The position numbers and the translations under genes were made by a program. Source: Planctomycetota bacterium (lineage in GTDB: Bacteria > Planctomycetota > UBA1135 > GCA-002748355). Taken from it: DNA of 64,000 nt. Location: the NCBI GenBank assembly GCA_002748355.1, contig PDSF01000008.1, positions 1 to 64,000 on the forward strand, in the 5' to 3' direction. Below the pieces are notes generated by a model. That model did not search any database, had not been told where the DNA came from, and saw nothing but the letters and a program-made list of their open reading frames with translations. How positions within the stretch are numbered: position 1 is the stretch's first letter; each line of letters begins with the position of its first letter. Below are positions 54,609 through 63,723 of the stretch, in pieces.

Positions 54609-57600
54609 GCTCCGAAGACAAGCAGACAGAGTTGCCGGCCTCGGAAGAAGGCAGCGCGCAGGGGCCCATGGAGCCCCAGGCCCCCAAGGCACGGCCCGCC
54701 AAGAGCCAAAAGCCCAAGTCCCGCCTTCGCTGGCTCTGGCGCAGCCTCTGGGCGCTGCTCGCCCTCCTCGTCATCGCGCGCTTCGCTCTGCCCTACGCCC
54801 TGCCGAGCCTCCTCGACTCCGTCCTGGCCGACTATGGGCTCGAGGCCCAGTACGACGAGCTCGATCTCTCTGTGCTCGGCCTCGCGGTCGAGCTGCGCCA
54901 TTTCGAGCTGCGCGAGCGCAGCGAAGATCGCAGCGGCGACCTACATCTGAGGCTCGACTACTTGCAGGCGGATCTCAGCGCCCTGGCCCTGCTGACGGGC
55001 GGGATCCACGTCAAGCGACTCGAGCTCGAAGGCTTCGAGCTTCACGTCCATCGAAATCGCCAAGGCCAGCTCGTCCTCGCCGAACGCTTGGCGAACCCGA
55101 GCTCCCCTCCCGGCTCCGAGGACAAGGCTGCCGCAGACCCGATTCCCAGTGAGCCGGTTCAGGATTCGCTGACGAAGCCTGCGGAGCATCCTCCACAGGC
55201 CACAGATCCGGCTCCAGAAGAGGCGATCGACCTCTCCCTTCCTTTCCGCATCGACGAGCTGCATCTCTCGCAGATGCGCCTGCGAGTGCACGACGAATCG
55301 GTCCAACCCGCGATCGACACCTGGGTCGATGCCCACCTGCGGATGCATCACCTGGGAGACCCGGAGCGCCCAGCAAAACTCTCCGTCCTCATCTCCGGGG
55401 ACCAGCTGGTCGATCGCCTCAGCATCGAAGGCCGCTTCGACGCTGAGGCGAAGGAGATTCTGGCCAAGCTGCAGATCCAGCTTGAGGGCCTGCACCCGCA
55501 TGCGGCCGCTTCTTGGCTGCAAGTTCTCGGCATCGAGCCGCTGGCCGAAGACCTCGATGCGGATGTGGAGCTCCGGCTACGCAGCTGGGTGCCCGCCGAG
55601 CGACCCAGCTGCGCCTGCTTGGACCTGAGCCTGCACGGGCTTCGGCTGATGGCAGGCGGGACCGAGCAGTTCGCCCTCGACCAGGTTCAGGTCACAAGCC
55701 CAGAACTCTCCGCCCAGCGCCAGCACTTCAGCAAGATCTCGCTACGCGGACTGCGCGCGCAGGCGACGCGGCGTCTCGATGGCGCCCTGGACTTGGCTGG
55801 ACTCACCCTGAAGGCCAGCGGCGGGCAGGTCGAGGTCAAGCAAGAGGCGCGTGTCGCCGAATCCGCCCAGGAGCAGAGCCCCCAAGAGCATGCTCCCAGC
55901 GCCTCTTCCCCAGAGTTCTTCTTCGACCTCATCGAGCTGCGCCAAGGGAGGATCCTCCTCATCGACAAAGCCGTGCAGCCGCAGGCCGAGTTCGCCTTGG
56001 CCCTGGACGAGTTCGGCATCCGCGACTTGGCTACACCGGGCCCGGGGCGGGACGGACAGGGCCAGGTCCAGCTACAAGCCCGCATGCCGGGCTTGGCGGA
56101 GTCCCTGCGCCTGCGGGGCAGGGTCGAACCCTTCGGCCCCGCTCCGCGAGCCCAGCTCGAACTCTCGCTCAGCGGCATGGGCTTGCAGCGGCTTGGCGCC
56201 CACCTGCGAGCCGCCGGCCTCGAAGCCTTGCCTGGGCAGCGCCAACTTACCTTGCAGCTCGACGCCGGAGTCGACGCTTCCGAGCCAGGAGCGCCCAAGA
56301 GCTATGCGCGCCTGCATGCCCTCCATCTGCGCCTGGGCGAGAAGTCCCTGCTTCGCCTCGAAGAGGTCGGCATGGCCGGGCTGCAATCCATCCCTCGCGG
56401 CACCCGCATCGACGAGCTTTGCGTCCGTGGCCTCGCGATGCCCGTAGCTCGGCAGCAGAGCGGAAACCTGGAGTTCCTCGGATTTCGGACCCTGTCGCAA
56501 GGGGCGCGCGCATGGGGCCCTGGGGAGGATGCTCTCAGGGTCCAGGGCGAAGCGACAGAGATCCGGAGCGAAGCGCAGACCGGAGCTCATGCCCGTTCTC
56601 CCTCGCATTCGAAGAGCGGCGACTCGGCCTTCCCTCGCCTAGAAATCGGCCGCTTCTGCCTCGAAAAAGTCCAAGTCCCGCTGATCGACCACAGCGTCAC
56701 TCCGCGCTACGAGACGGGCCTAGGCCAGCTGCGCATCCAGCTTGAGGACCTCGCCCTCGGTGGTGATGCCAGCCAAGATGCCCCCGGCAAAGCCCTCCTA
56801 CATGGCGAGCTCCGCCTCGGCGACATCGCTCGCAAGATCCGCCTGAGCGGCACCATTGAAACCCAGCCCGGCCCCCTCGCCCTCCGCAGCCAACTCGACC
56901 TGCAGGCCGAGCCGATCGACCTACGCGAACTCAAACCCTACCTCGCCAGCCAGGGCATCGAGCCGAAGATGGAGCGGGGGAAACTCGCGCTGCAGCTGCA
57001 CGCGCAGGTGCAAACGGCCGAATCCGGCCTGCGGGTTGCCGCCTCGCTCGAGGACCTGATCCTGCGCGAAGCAGAAGCCGAGCCCCTGCTCTCGCTCAAG
57101 CGCGCCGCCATAACCGGCCTCCATCCCAGCGCCAAGGGCCTCCGCATCGCTGAGATCCTGATCTCTGAGCCAACGATCCGCGCAAGCCGCAACAAGGATG
57201 CAGGGCTGGAGCTGCTCGGTTTGAGAATCCTCCCGCAGTCGCCGAAGTCGGCGCAGTCGGCGATGGAGAAAGCAGCGGCCGCGAAGCCCACAGCAGGGAA
57301 AAGCACAGCCGCGAAGCCCACGAGCCAGAACAGAGCCAAGACCCCTGGCGTCGGAGCCTCGACCGCGGGGCTCCGCATCGAGCGCATCGCCCTCGAAGGG
57401 GGCCGAGTTCTCTGTAGCGATGCCCATGTCCGCGAGGAGGTCCTAGCGTTCAGCGCGGGCTTCACCGCAGAGCTGCGCCAGTTCGAGATCGGGGCGAAGG
57501 CGGCCCCCGCCCGCATCGAACTCGCCCTGGAGCTGCCCGGCAACCTGGACAAGCTCAGCGTCCGAGGCCAGGCCAGCCTTCGCCCCGGAGCCCTGAGCAC

Positions 57601-60247
57601 GCAACTGGCCCTGAGAGGCTCGGGTCTGCGCCAGGGCACGCTGAGCGCCTACCTGCCGGCCGGCATGACGAGCACGCTTCGCGACGGTCGTTTCGCGGCG
57701 GATTTTGAGGCCCGCCTCCTCGATGCCGAGGAAGGGGGCCAGCGTCTCGAAGCCACGCTGAGCCAGGTCTCTCTGCACGAAGCCCAGAGCCAAGATGCCC
57801 TCTTCGCCATCGCCCGCGCCCGCGTGATCGCGCCGCGACTCGACGCCGAGGCGGCGCAGTTCGAGATCCAAGAACTCAGCCTCAGCGGCACCGAGCTGCT
57901 TGTGACAAGGCACCCCGAAGGCGTGCATGAGCTCTTCGGCCTGCGCATCGACCCAAAAGCGGCGGAAACGCCAAGTGCCGAAACTTCCACCGAGACTTCC
58001 ACCGAACCCCCCAGCAAAGCCGCAGCGAAGGCGGCCCCGCAGCCCAGTAGCTCCGGCTACCGACTGGCCAGCGAGGTTTCGCAGACGCCCGCCTTGGCCA
58101 TCCAAAACTTCTCGCTTGAGTTCGCTCGACTCCGGCTCGTCGATCACAGCGGCGAAGTCGTCGCCCCGCCGATCGACACACGCCTGCGGATCTACGCCCC
58201 CGAGGCGCTGCTCCTCTCGTCCCCCGAGGAAGAGCATCCTCCGCCTGTGCGCCTGCGGGTCGAGGGCGCGGCCGAGCCCCTGATCGGCAACATCGGAGCC
58301 GAACTCAGCGCGACCCTCCAAGGCACGCAAGCTCAGATCCAGATGCAAGTCGGCATCGAAGAGATCCATGGCAATGCCTTGGCCTCGCATCTGCCTTTCC
58401 TCGGCGAAGGCATCGATGCCTCGGCCATTCAAAACGGCTCCCTCACTGGGCGCCTGGAGACGGAGCTTCAACTGCATCAGCGCAACGATCTCGATTTTGA
58501 CCTGAGCCGGGGCTTTGGCATCGAAGCCCAGGCTTCGGACATCGCCTTACGCGCCCGGCCCGAGGGCGAGATCCTTGCCGGCGTCGGCCGCGTCTATCTG
58601 CTCGCGCCGAGGATCCTCCTAAGCGGTAAGAGCAAGATCAGCCGGATCGAGATCGACGAAATCGTCGGTCGAGTCCGGCAAAGCAAGGAGGGCATCGAGG
58701 TCTTGGGCATCCAGTTCAAGCGGCCCGGAGCGGCCCCGAAGCCCCCTTCGGCAACCAGCAAAGAGCCCAGCCCGCAAAGCCCTTCCACCACGAAACCGGC
58801 AAATGCCCCGCCCCAAACCCGCTCGGCCCAGCCAAGCGCCGCGCAGATCGACATCGATGTCATCTCCGTCAGCGGGCTCGACTTCGACGTCATCGACGAA
58901 ACGACCGATCCCGTCACCTATCTTCCGCTCCAGGACCTGGGAATGGAGATCAACGGCCTCTCCACCCGCGCGCTGAGCGAGCCCCTTCCCATCCGCTTCC
59001 ATGTCTCGCTGAGCGGTGGGGACGTAGAACTCCCCAAGACGCATCGAGCAAGCTCACTGGTTATGGGCATTCTGAGTTCGGCCACGAGCGCCGTCACCGG
59101 CGCCGGCAACAAGGTCCAGCGGGAGAAGCGCCCCTTCCTGCAGGATCTCTCTGCCCGGGGTCAGCTGCTCCTGTATCCCCACCCCTTCGGCCGAGTTCGC
59201 ACGAGCATCGCCAAACTCGAGCTCCTTGCGCTGCGCGGCATGGCCAAGAAGAGCGGCGTGGAGATCGGCGGCGGCGTCCTCGACAGCGGGCTGCGCCTGG
59301 AGTTCCGCGGCGAGAAGGGGCTCGACCTCTCGACCCGCTTCACCTTCGAGAATCTGCAGATGGACGAGCCGCCAGGCGGCCCCATCTCGAGCTACCTCAA
59401 GCTGCCGGCCCCGCTCAATGCCGTGATCTTCGCGCTCAAGGACCAAAACGATCAGGTCTGTATCCCCGCCAACGTCCACATCGCCGAGGGCAAGATCGGC
59501 ACGGGGCAGATCTCCGCCGCCATCATCACCGCGATCGGTAGCCTGGTCACCGATGCGATCGCCGCCATGCCGCTTCGGGCAGCGGGTGCGGTGACCGGAG
59601 CCATCGGTCTCGGCAATCTCTTTGGCTCGAGCGAACGAGACCTCGAAGCCCTCAAGCAGGAGCTGGACTTCGCGCCGGCGGCAACGGCCATCTCGGCCAA
59701 GAACCAGCCCGCCCTCGCCCAGATCAGCGACTTGCTCGAAGGGGACGAGGAGCTCGGCATCGTCCTGGTGCACCAGTTCGGCAAGGCCGACCTCAAGCGC
59801 GCCATGCTCCTAGCCAACCCGGCGCCGACCCAGACCAGGGCCCTCGTCCAGCGCCTCCGCCTGCGCAAGGCCAAGCTCAGCCGCCAGCGCGAAAGCAAAG
59901 GCGCACAGCTACGCGCCATCATCCACATCGGCAACGAGCAGCAAGTCCAGCTGCGCGTGCGCGAACTCCAGGCCCTGGACCGCCAACTCGGAGAAACCGA
60001 GACCGCCCTCGACAAGGCACTGGCCCTCCTGGCACCTGGAGCCGCCCGGCGTGCTCCCCAGCGCGCCCTCGACCTAGCTCGCGCCCTGGCCCAGGAACGC
60101 ATGGAGCAAATCCGTAGCCAAATCCTCCAGCGCATCGGGGCGGAGCAGAGCGAACGAATCGAGCTCCGCACCCCCCGGATCAAAGAAACGCAACGCGAAG
60201 GCGGAGGACTCGTCTTGATCGCCCCCCGGGTTCGAAACACCGAGTGA
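54605..60247 (+). CDS. Very large AsmA/DUF748-type envelope protein
   Basis: The 1880-residue protein has a charged cytoplasmic N-terminus, one membrane helix (about residues 47-66, LWALLALLVIARFALPY) and a huge periplasmic part. The start of that part, LPSLLDSVLADYGLEAQYDE followed by LDLSVLGLAVELRHFELRE, is the AsmA/DUF748 signature. Repeated beta segments (EIEIRVEGLELHPH-like blocks with alternating D/E) recur through the middle, as in AsmA/TamB beta-grooves. Around residue 1695 LDFAPAATAISAKNQPALAQ and an OmpA-like segment close the DUF748 pattern. A charged coiled coil ends the protein. Such proteins carry phospholipid between membranes in Gram-negative bacteria. Low-complexity KP/AK linkers separate parts, at about residues 880-910 for example. 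Confidence 0.88.
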   Translation: MSSEDKQTELPASEEGSAQGPMEPQAPKARPAKSQKPKSRLRWLWRSLWALLALLVIARFALPYALPSLLDSVLADYGLEAQYDELDLSVLGLAVELRHFELRERSEDRSGDLHLRLDYLQADLSALALLTGGIHVKRLELEGFELHVHRNRQGQLVLAERLANPSSPPGSEDKAAADPIPSEPVQDSLTKPAEHPPQATDPAPEEAIDLSLPFRIDELHLSQMRLRVHDESVQPAIDTWVDAHLRMHHLGDPERPAKLSVLISGDQLVDRLSIEGRFDAEAKEILAKLQIQLEGLHPHAAASWLQVLGIEPLAEDLDADVELRLRSWVPAERPSCACLDLSLHGLRLMAGGTEQFALDQVQVTSPELSAQRQHFSKISLRGLRAQATRRLDGALDLAGLTLKASGGQVEVKQEARVAESAQEQSPQEHAPSASSPEFFFDLIELRQGRILLIDKAVQPQAEFALALDEFGIRDLATPGPGRDGQGQVQLQARMPGLAESLRLRGRVEPFGPAPRAQLELSLSGMGLQRLGAHLRAAGLEALPGQRQLTLQLDAGVDASEPGAPKSYARLHALHLRLGEKSLLRLEEVGMAGLQSIPRGTRIDELCVRGLAMPVARQQSGNLEFLGFRTLSQGARAWGPGEDALRVQGEATEIRSEAQTGAHARSPSHSKSGDSAFPRLEIGRFCLEKVQVPLIDHSVTPRYETGLGQLRIQLEDLALGGDASQDAPGKALLHGELRLGDIARKIRLSGTIETQPGPLALRSQLDLQAEPIDLRELKPYLASQGIEPKMERGKLALQLHAQVQTAESGLRVAASLEDLILREAEAEPLLSLKRAAITGLHPSAKGLRIAEILISEPTIRASRNKDAGLELLGLRILPQSPKSAQSAMEKAAAAKPTAGKSTAAKPTSQNRAKTPGVGASTAGLRIERIALEGGRVLCSDAHVREEVLAFSAGFTAELRQFEIGAKAAPARIELALELPGNLDKLSVRGQASLRPGALSTQLALRGSGLRQGTLSAYLPAGMTSTLRDGRFAADFEARLLDAEEGGQRLEATLSQVSLHEAQSQDALFAIARARVIAPRLDAEAAQFEIQELSLSGTELLVTRHPEGVHELFGLRIDPKAAETPSAETSTETSTEPPSKAAAKAAPQPSSSGYRLASEVSQTPALAIQNFSLEFARLRLVDHSGEVVAPPIDTRLRIYAPEALLLSSPEEEHPPPVRLRVEGAAEPLIGNIGAELSATLQGTQAQIQMQVGIEEIHGNALASHLPFLGEGIDASAIQNGSLTGRLETELQLHQRNDLDFDLSRGFGIEAQASDIALRARPEGEILAGVGRVYLLAPRILLSGKSKISRIEIDEIVGRVRQSKEGIEVLGIQFKRPGAAPKPPSATSKEPSPQSPSTTKPANAPPQTRSAQPSAAQIDIDVISVSGLDFDVIDETTDPVTYLPLQDLGMEINGLSTRALSEPLPIRFHVSLSGGDVELPKTHRASSLVMGILSSATSAVTGAGNKVQREKRPFLQDLSARGQLLLYPHPFGRVRTSIAKLELLALRGMAKKSGVEIGGGVLDSGLRLEFRGEKGLDLSTRFTFENLQMDEPPGGPISSYLKLPAPLNAVIFALKDQNDQVCIPANVHIAEGKIGTGQISAAIITAIGSLVTDAIAAMPLRAAGAVTGAIGLGNLFGSSERDLEALKQELDFAPAATAISAKNQPALAQISDLLEGDEELGIVLVHQFGKADLKRAMLLANPAPTQTRALVQRLRLRKAKLSRQRESKGAQLRAIIHIGNEQQVQLRVRELQALDRQLGETETALDKALALLAPGAARRAPQRALDLARALAQERMEQIRSQILQRIGAEQSERIELRTPRIKETQREGGGLVLIAPRVRNTE

Positions 60248-60369
60248 TCGAGCGGGAGCAGCCCAGCCGCGCCTCATGGCTGCGGCGGCGGGGCTCGGAG
60301 CAGCGGATCTAAGGATGGTGGCGACCGCACGCCTAGTGACGCTAGACAGGGAGCTCACTCCCTTTGCTT

Positions 60370-60815
60370 CTACCCACCAAGCTGTGACCTGGAGAGGAAT
60401 CTCCAAGGCCTGCTTGATCGCTTCAAGTCGGGCAGGTACCGGGATCCAGGAGTCCGTCGTGTACAGATCCGCAAGGGGGACGGGCACACGCGATCGCTGG
60501 GCATCCCCAGCTTCGAAGACAAGGTGCTGCAACGCGCCGTGGCGATGCTGCTGAATGCCGTTTACGAGCAGGACCTTATGGACGGTTCGCAAACGTTTTC
60601 GGCCTCGTCGCTCCGCGCATCAGGCACTAGACCGACTGTGGAAGGCCACGATGCACGGGGGCGGTGGCTGGGTGCTGGAAGCAGACATCGGGGACTGCTT
60701 CGGCACGCTGGCGCACGATTGGATGCGGAAGATCCTGAGCCGACGGAAACGCGATGGCGTACTGGTGCGGCAGATCAACAGGTGGCTGAAGGCCGGAGTG
60801 GGGGCGCTGGCGTAG
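60370..60815 (+). pseudogene. Group II intron reverse transcriptase/maturase fragment, frameshifted
   Basis: One frame reads [40 protein letters not shown] and [20 protein letters not shown], the fingers region of LtrA-type enzymes. After a frameshift near 60590 another frame continues [20 protein letters not shown] and [20 protein letters not shown], leading to [13 protein letters not shown]. The FRPxRSxHxA and catalytic-palm start (LEADIGDCF) are recognisable, but YADD and the maturase and endonuclease domains are gone. The spacer before it (60248-60369) has no gene. Confidence 0.88.
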
Positions 60816-60877
60816 CGCTTGGCGTCCTTGCGGCGCAAAGGTTGTGGCTCTGCTGATGGAGCTGCTCGACGATTCGG

Positions 60878-61054
60878 ATGAGCAGCTGCGCTAGTCGCGC
60901 CGCCGCTTCGCTCGGCCTTCTTGGTGCGCGCAGCAAGCTGGGCAGCCAGCTCCGCGCTGTCGTCGACAAGCTCGAGCCGATCGAGAGAGTGGATTTCTCC
61001 TTCTACGTCCGCCCTGCTGCCCGCGAGGCTTTCCGCAAGATCCGCAGTGGCTAG
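60878..61054 (+). CDS. Possible small protein or gene fragment, 58 residues
   Basis: An open frame from the ATG at 60878 encodes MSSCASRAAASLGLLGARSK, then LGSQLRAVVDKLEPIERVDF and a basic helix AAREAFRKIRSG, ending at 61052-61054. The C-terminal half looks protein-like, but no strong ribosome site is present and I recognise no family. It sits between the reverse transcriptase remnant and the heparinase-like gene, so it may be a fragment of something larger. The rest of 60816-61117 shows nothing. Confidence 0.3.
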   Translation: MSSCASRAAASLGLLGARSKLGSQLRAVVDKLEPIERVDFSFYVRPAAREAFRKIRSG

Positions 61055-61117
61055 GGCGGCTTTTGACGCGCGTAGATCATCACGTTGAGCTGGCCGTGCT
61101 TGGCTCGCCGCGCATGG

Positions 61118-63025
61118 TTAGTCGCGCATGGGCGTCAGGGTGATGCGGAGTTCACGGGATTGCCCTGCTGGGATGGAGAGTTCCAGGCCCAGCATGCGGG
61201 TGCCCTTGTTGGGGTGGTCGTAGGGCTTGCGCGGCTTGGCTGTGTCGTAGTGGCGCAGTTGTATGTCCTCGGGGCCTTTGGCGTGGAAGATCATCCTCTT
61301 GCCTTTGCGGGTGAGGAGAGCCTGGCCTTTGCCGCGGATCCTGATCTTGGCTCGGGTGAGCATGGCCCAGCGCACCTGGGCGCTGCGATCGGCAGGTGCC
61401 TGGAGTTTGTCGACGATGAGGATGGAGCCGTCAGGCAGGAGCTGGGCAAGGCGTTGGGCGGACTTGAGCTGACCGGCGTAGACCGGGCTTAGGTCGACGG
61501 TGGCCATGGAGAGTTTGCGCTGGAAGCTGAGCTGGGCATGGCCCTTGACCCGTTGCTGCTTGCCATTGACGACGGGCACGTTGTGCGCGTAGCTGCTCAA
61601 GCGGAACACGGTCCAGCGTTGCGCTTTCTGATCGCGATCCCAGAGGCGGATGCCCTGGGACTCGAGGCTGTGGTAGCTCTGCATGCCGAGGTCACAGGCC
61701 CAGCGCGTGCCGAGGGCGTCGATGACGAAGGATCCGACATCCATGTGGGCGTGGTTGGCGGAGGGGGAGCCGCCCTTGATGGCTAGGTAGCTGGCGTCTT
61801 GCGACCAGCTACTGCGCATGGCGGCGACCGGAGTTTTGCCCTTGGCGCTGAAGCTGAGGCGCGTCGGCGTCTCGGTATCACTGAGGGGCGGCGCCCAGAG
61901 GAGGACGAAGGGGAGTTCCTTGAGCTTGGCCCTGCCGCTGCGCTTGAACTTGGCCAGTTCGTTGCGCAGCACCTTGCGTTCGCGCCAGAGCAGAGACCTG
62001 TCCTGGCGTTCACGGGCAAACCAATACATCGCCGCCGAAATGCCGCTTCGCGCGCCGCAGTCGGAGTAGTTGAAGAAGAGCCCGGTCGGCCCGGCCATGT
62101 GCAGGTAGTAGGTCGAGGACTCGAGAAAGCCGCGTTGCTTGCTGAGCCCGAAGTCGCTGCCGAGTGTGCCGTGTAGCGCGGCTAGCGCGATGACGTTGTA
62201 GGTCGTGCCATAAAGCCAGTAGCTGGGTCCCTCGGGGTACGCGCCGCCGGGAGCATACTCTTGCATGGCGCGGGGGAGGTTCTTCACGGCTCGCGTGAGG
62301 ATGCTCGCTGCGAGTTCCGGCTCGTATTCGTGGATGGCCAGCGCGCCGAGACTGAGTCCTCCGTGGCAGACCTGATTCCAGTTGTTGCTGCTGCTGACCC
62401 ACCAGCCGCCCTTCAGCGAAGGGCGCAGCCCGTGCTGGATGATGGCCTGGCGGATGCGCGTGCGTGTGGCCTCGTCTAGGGCGTCGTGGCACCAGTCGTA
62501 GCCCAAGGCCAGGGCCGCGGTCATCTCGGCAACGTCGAGGAAGTGGCTAGGGTTCCAGTCGCTGAATTCAGCGGCGGCGAGCATTTCTTTAGCGGCCCGC
62601 TCGGCGTAGGCGGCCTCGCCCGTGAGCAGGTAGCACAGCGAAAGCTGGCTCACGCGTTCGAGGACCTGTCGGGAGACATGGAGGAGGCGCCGACCGGTCA
62701 TTTTGCGGCGGGCGGGCGCGGCGCGCAGGATTTCGTCGGCCACGGCCCGGAGGGCTTCGGCGGCGGCAGTCATATCAGCGTCTTGGGCGATGCGCGCCTT
62801 GAGAGCCTCGATGCCTGTGGCGTTTACCAGCAGGCGCGGGTGGGCTCGCGATGCCTGCTGCAGCTTCTGGCGCAGCTGCGAGCTGAGCTTTGGCCCTGGG
62901 CCGGGTTTGGCGACCTGCTTCGCTGCTTGCTGCTGAGGATGCGCCTGGCTCAGGCTCCTTGGCAGAACGGGCAGTGCAAGCAGCGCCAACGTGGTTGAAC
63001 TGAAAAGGAACCCTGCCTTCGTCAT
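61118..63025 (-). CDS. Heparinase II/III-family polysaccharide lyase-like protein, secreted
   Basis: The 635-residue protein starts MTKAGFLFSSTTLALLAL at 63025, a Sec signal peptide (cleavage near SQA); the longer frame upstream is read from unrelated sequence. Residues about 65-330 form an alpha-toroid with WVSSSNNWNQVCHGGLSLGA, including the Asn-Asn-Trp-Asn typical of these lyases, and GGAYPEGPSYWLYGTTYN with candidate catalytic Tyr. The C-terminal beta-sandwich contains NHAHMDVGSFVIDALGTRWA, the H-x-H-x-D metal-site block of Hepar_II_III proteins. It is predicted to degrade an anionic polysaccharide (such as alginate or a glycosaminoglycan) outside the cell. Confidence 0.92.
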   Translation of the reverse strand: MTKAGFLFSSTTLALLALPVLPRSLSQAHPQQQAAKQVAKPGPGPKLSSQLRQKLQQASRAHPRLLVNATGIEALKARIAQDADMTAAAEALRAVADEILRAAPARRKMTGRRLLHVSRQVLERVSQLSLCYLLTGEAAYAERAAKEMLAAAEFSDWNPSHFLDVAEMTAALALGYDWCHDALDEATRTRIRQAIIQHGLRPSLKGGWWVSSSNNWNQVCHGGLSLGALAIHEYEPELAASILTRAVKNLPRAMQEYAPGGAYPEGPSYWLYGTTYNVIALAALHGTLGSDFGLSKQRGFLESSTYYLHMAGPTGLFFNYSDCGARSGISAAMYWFARERQDRSLLWRERKVLRNELAKFKRSGRAKLKELPFVLLWAPPLSDTETPTRLSFSAKGKTPVAAMRSSWSQDASYLAIKGGSPSANHAHMDVGSFVIDALGTRWACDLGMQSYHSLESQGIRLWDRDQKAQRWTVFRLSSYAHNVPVVNGKQQRVKGHAQLSFQRKLSMATVDLSPVYAGQLKSAQRLAQLLPDGSILIVDKLQAPADRSAQVRWAMLTRAKIRIRGKGQALLTRKGKRMIFHAKGPEDIQLRHYDTAKPRKPYDHPNKGTRMLGLELSIPAGQSRELRITLTPMRD

Positions 63026-63081
63026 GATCTTTGCCCCGATATCGTTGCTGAACGCCCTATCCGTACCCCCAAGGTCTGATC

Positions 63082-63723
63082 GTGTCAGCATCCCAAGTTC
63101 GAGTTCGCTTGGCCCCTTCGCCGACAGGGCCCTTCCACATTGGTGGTGCGCGCACGGCGCAGAGGCTTGGACCCTCGGATGTAGGGACCTGTGTGGGCGC
63201 GCTGCTTGGGCTTCTTGCGGGGAGTTTCCTCTTTTTTGCGTGTTTGCTCGTTCGCGCTCTTGGTGCTCTTGGTGCAGTTCGGCGGAACCTTTGGCCGGCG
63301 GCGGCGGAAGAGCGTGCAGAATCGTTCGAGGAAGGCGAAGGGGGGAGCGCGAACGCGTGGCACAAGAGGGTCCGGAGGAAGCTCCAGACCTCATGGGGCG
63401 GCGCAGGCGGCGCGACCCAGTCCATGCGCCGCGACCTCAAGGTGAAGTCCTCCTCGGAGGGGCGTCGAGTGGCCCTCAAGCGCGGAATCGGCTACTTCAA
63501 AAAGCACCGCAACAAGATGCGCTATGCCGAGTGCTTAGCCCAAGGGCTGCCCATCGGAACTGGCCCCGTGGAGGCCGCCGCCAAGGACATCGTGCAGGCT
63601 CGCCTGAAGCGCAGCGGCATGCGATGGTCCAGGCCAGGCGGGCAGAACATCCTCGAGCTACTCGCTCATCTGAAGTCCGGACCTTGGGACGTCATGTGGA
63701 GCGCTCTGAATGCGGCCGCATGA
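63082..63723 (+). pseudogene. Chimeric frame: gltX 5' end plus ISKra4-family transposase 3' end
   Basis: The frame (213 codons from a GTG at 63082) joins two unrelated pieces. Residues 1-26 read SASQVRVRLAPSPTGPFHIG and GARTA, the N-terminus of glutamyl-tRNA synthetase with its HIGH-type motif. Homology ends at about 63160. From about 63400 the frame reads GYFKKHRNKMRYAECLAQGL, PIGTGPVEAAAKDIVQARLK and RSGMRWSRPGGQNILELLAH, the C-terminus of ISKra4-family transposases. Between them lies a second copy of the dispersed repeat. Neither part can be functional; the real gltX must be elsewhere. Confidence 0.8.
63205..63285 (+). repeat. Dispersed repeat, copy 2
   Basis: The 20-mer CTTGGGCTTCTTGCGGGGAG is shared exactly with 49767-49786, followed by TTCCTCT after one variable base. 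CGTTCGCGCTCTTGG and CAGTTCGGCGG align with the end of copy 1, with a nine-base insertion here. It lies between the gltX and ISKra4 fragments. Confidence 0.65.

Noticed and set aside
57443..58477. Minus-strand open frame of 344 codons inside the AsmA-like gene.
   Set aside because: The plus-strand frame is continuous for 1880 codons with family features; this is a shadow.
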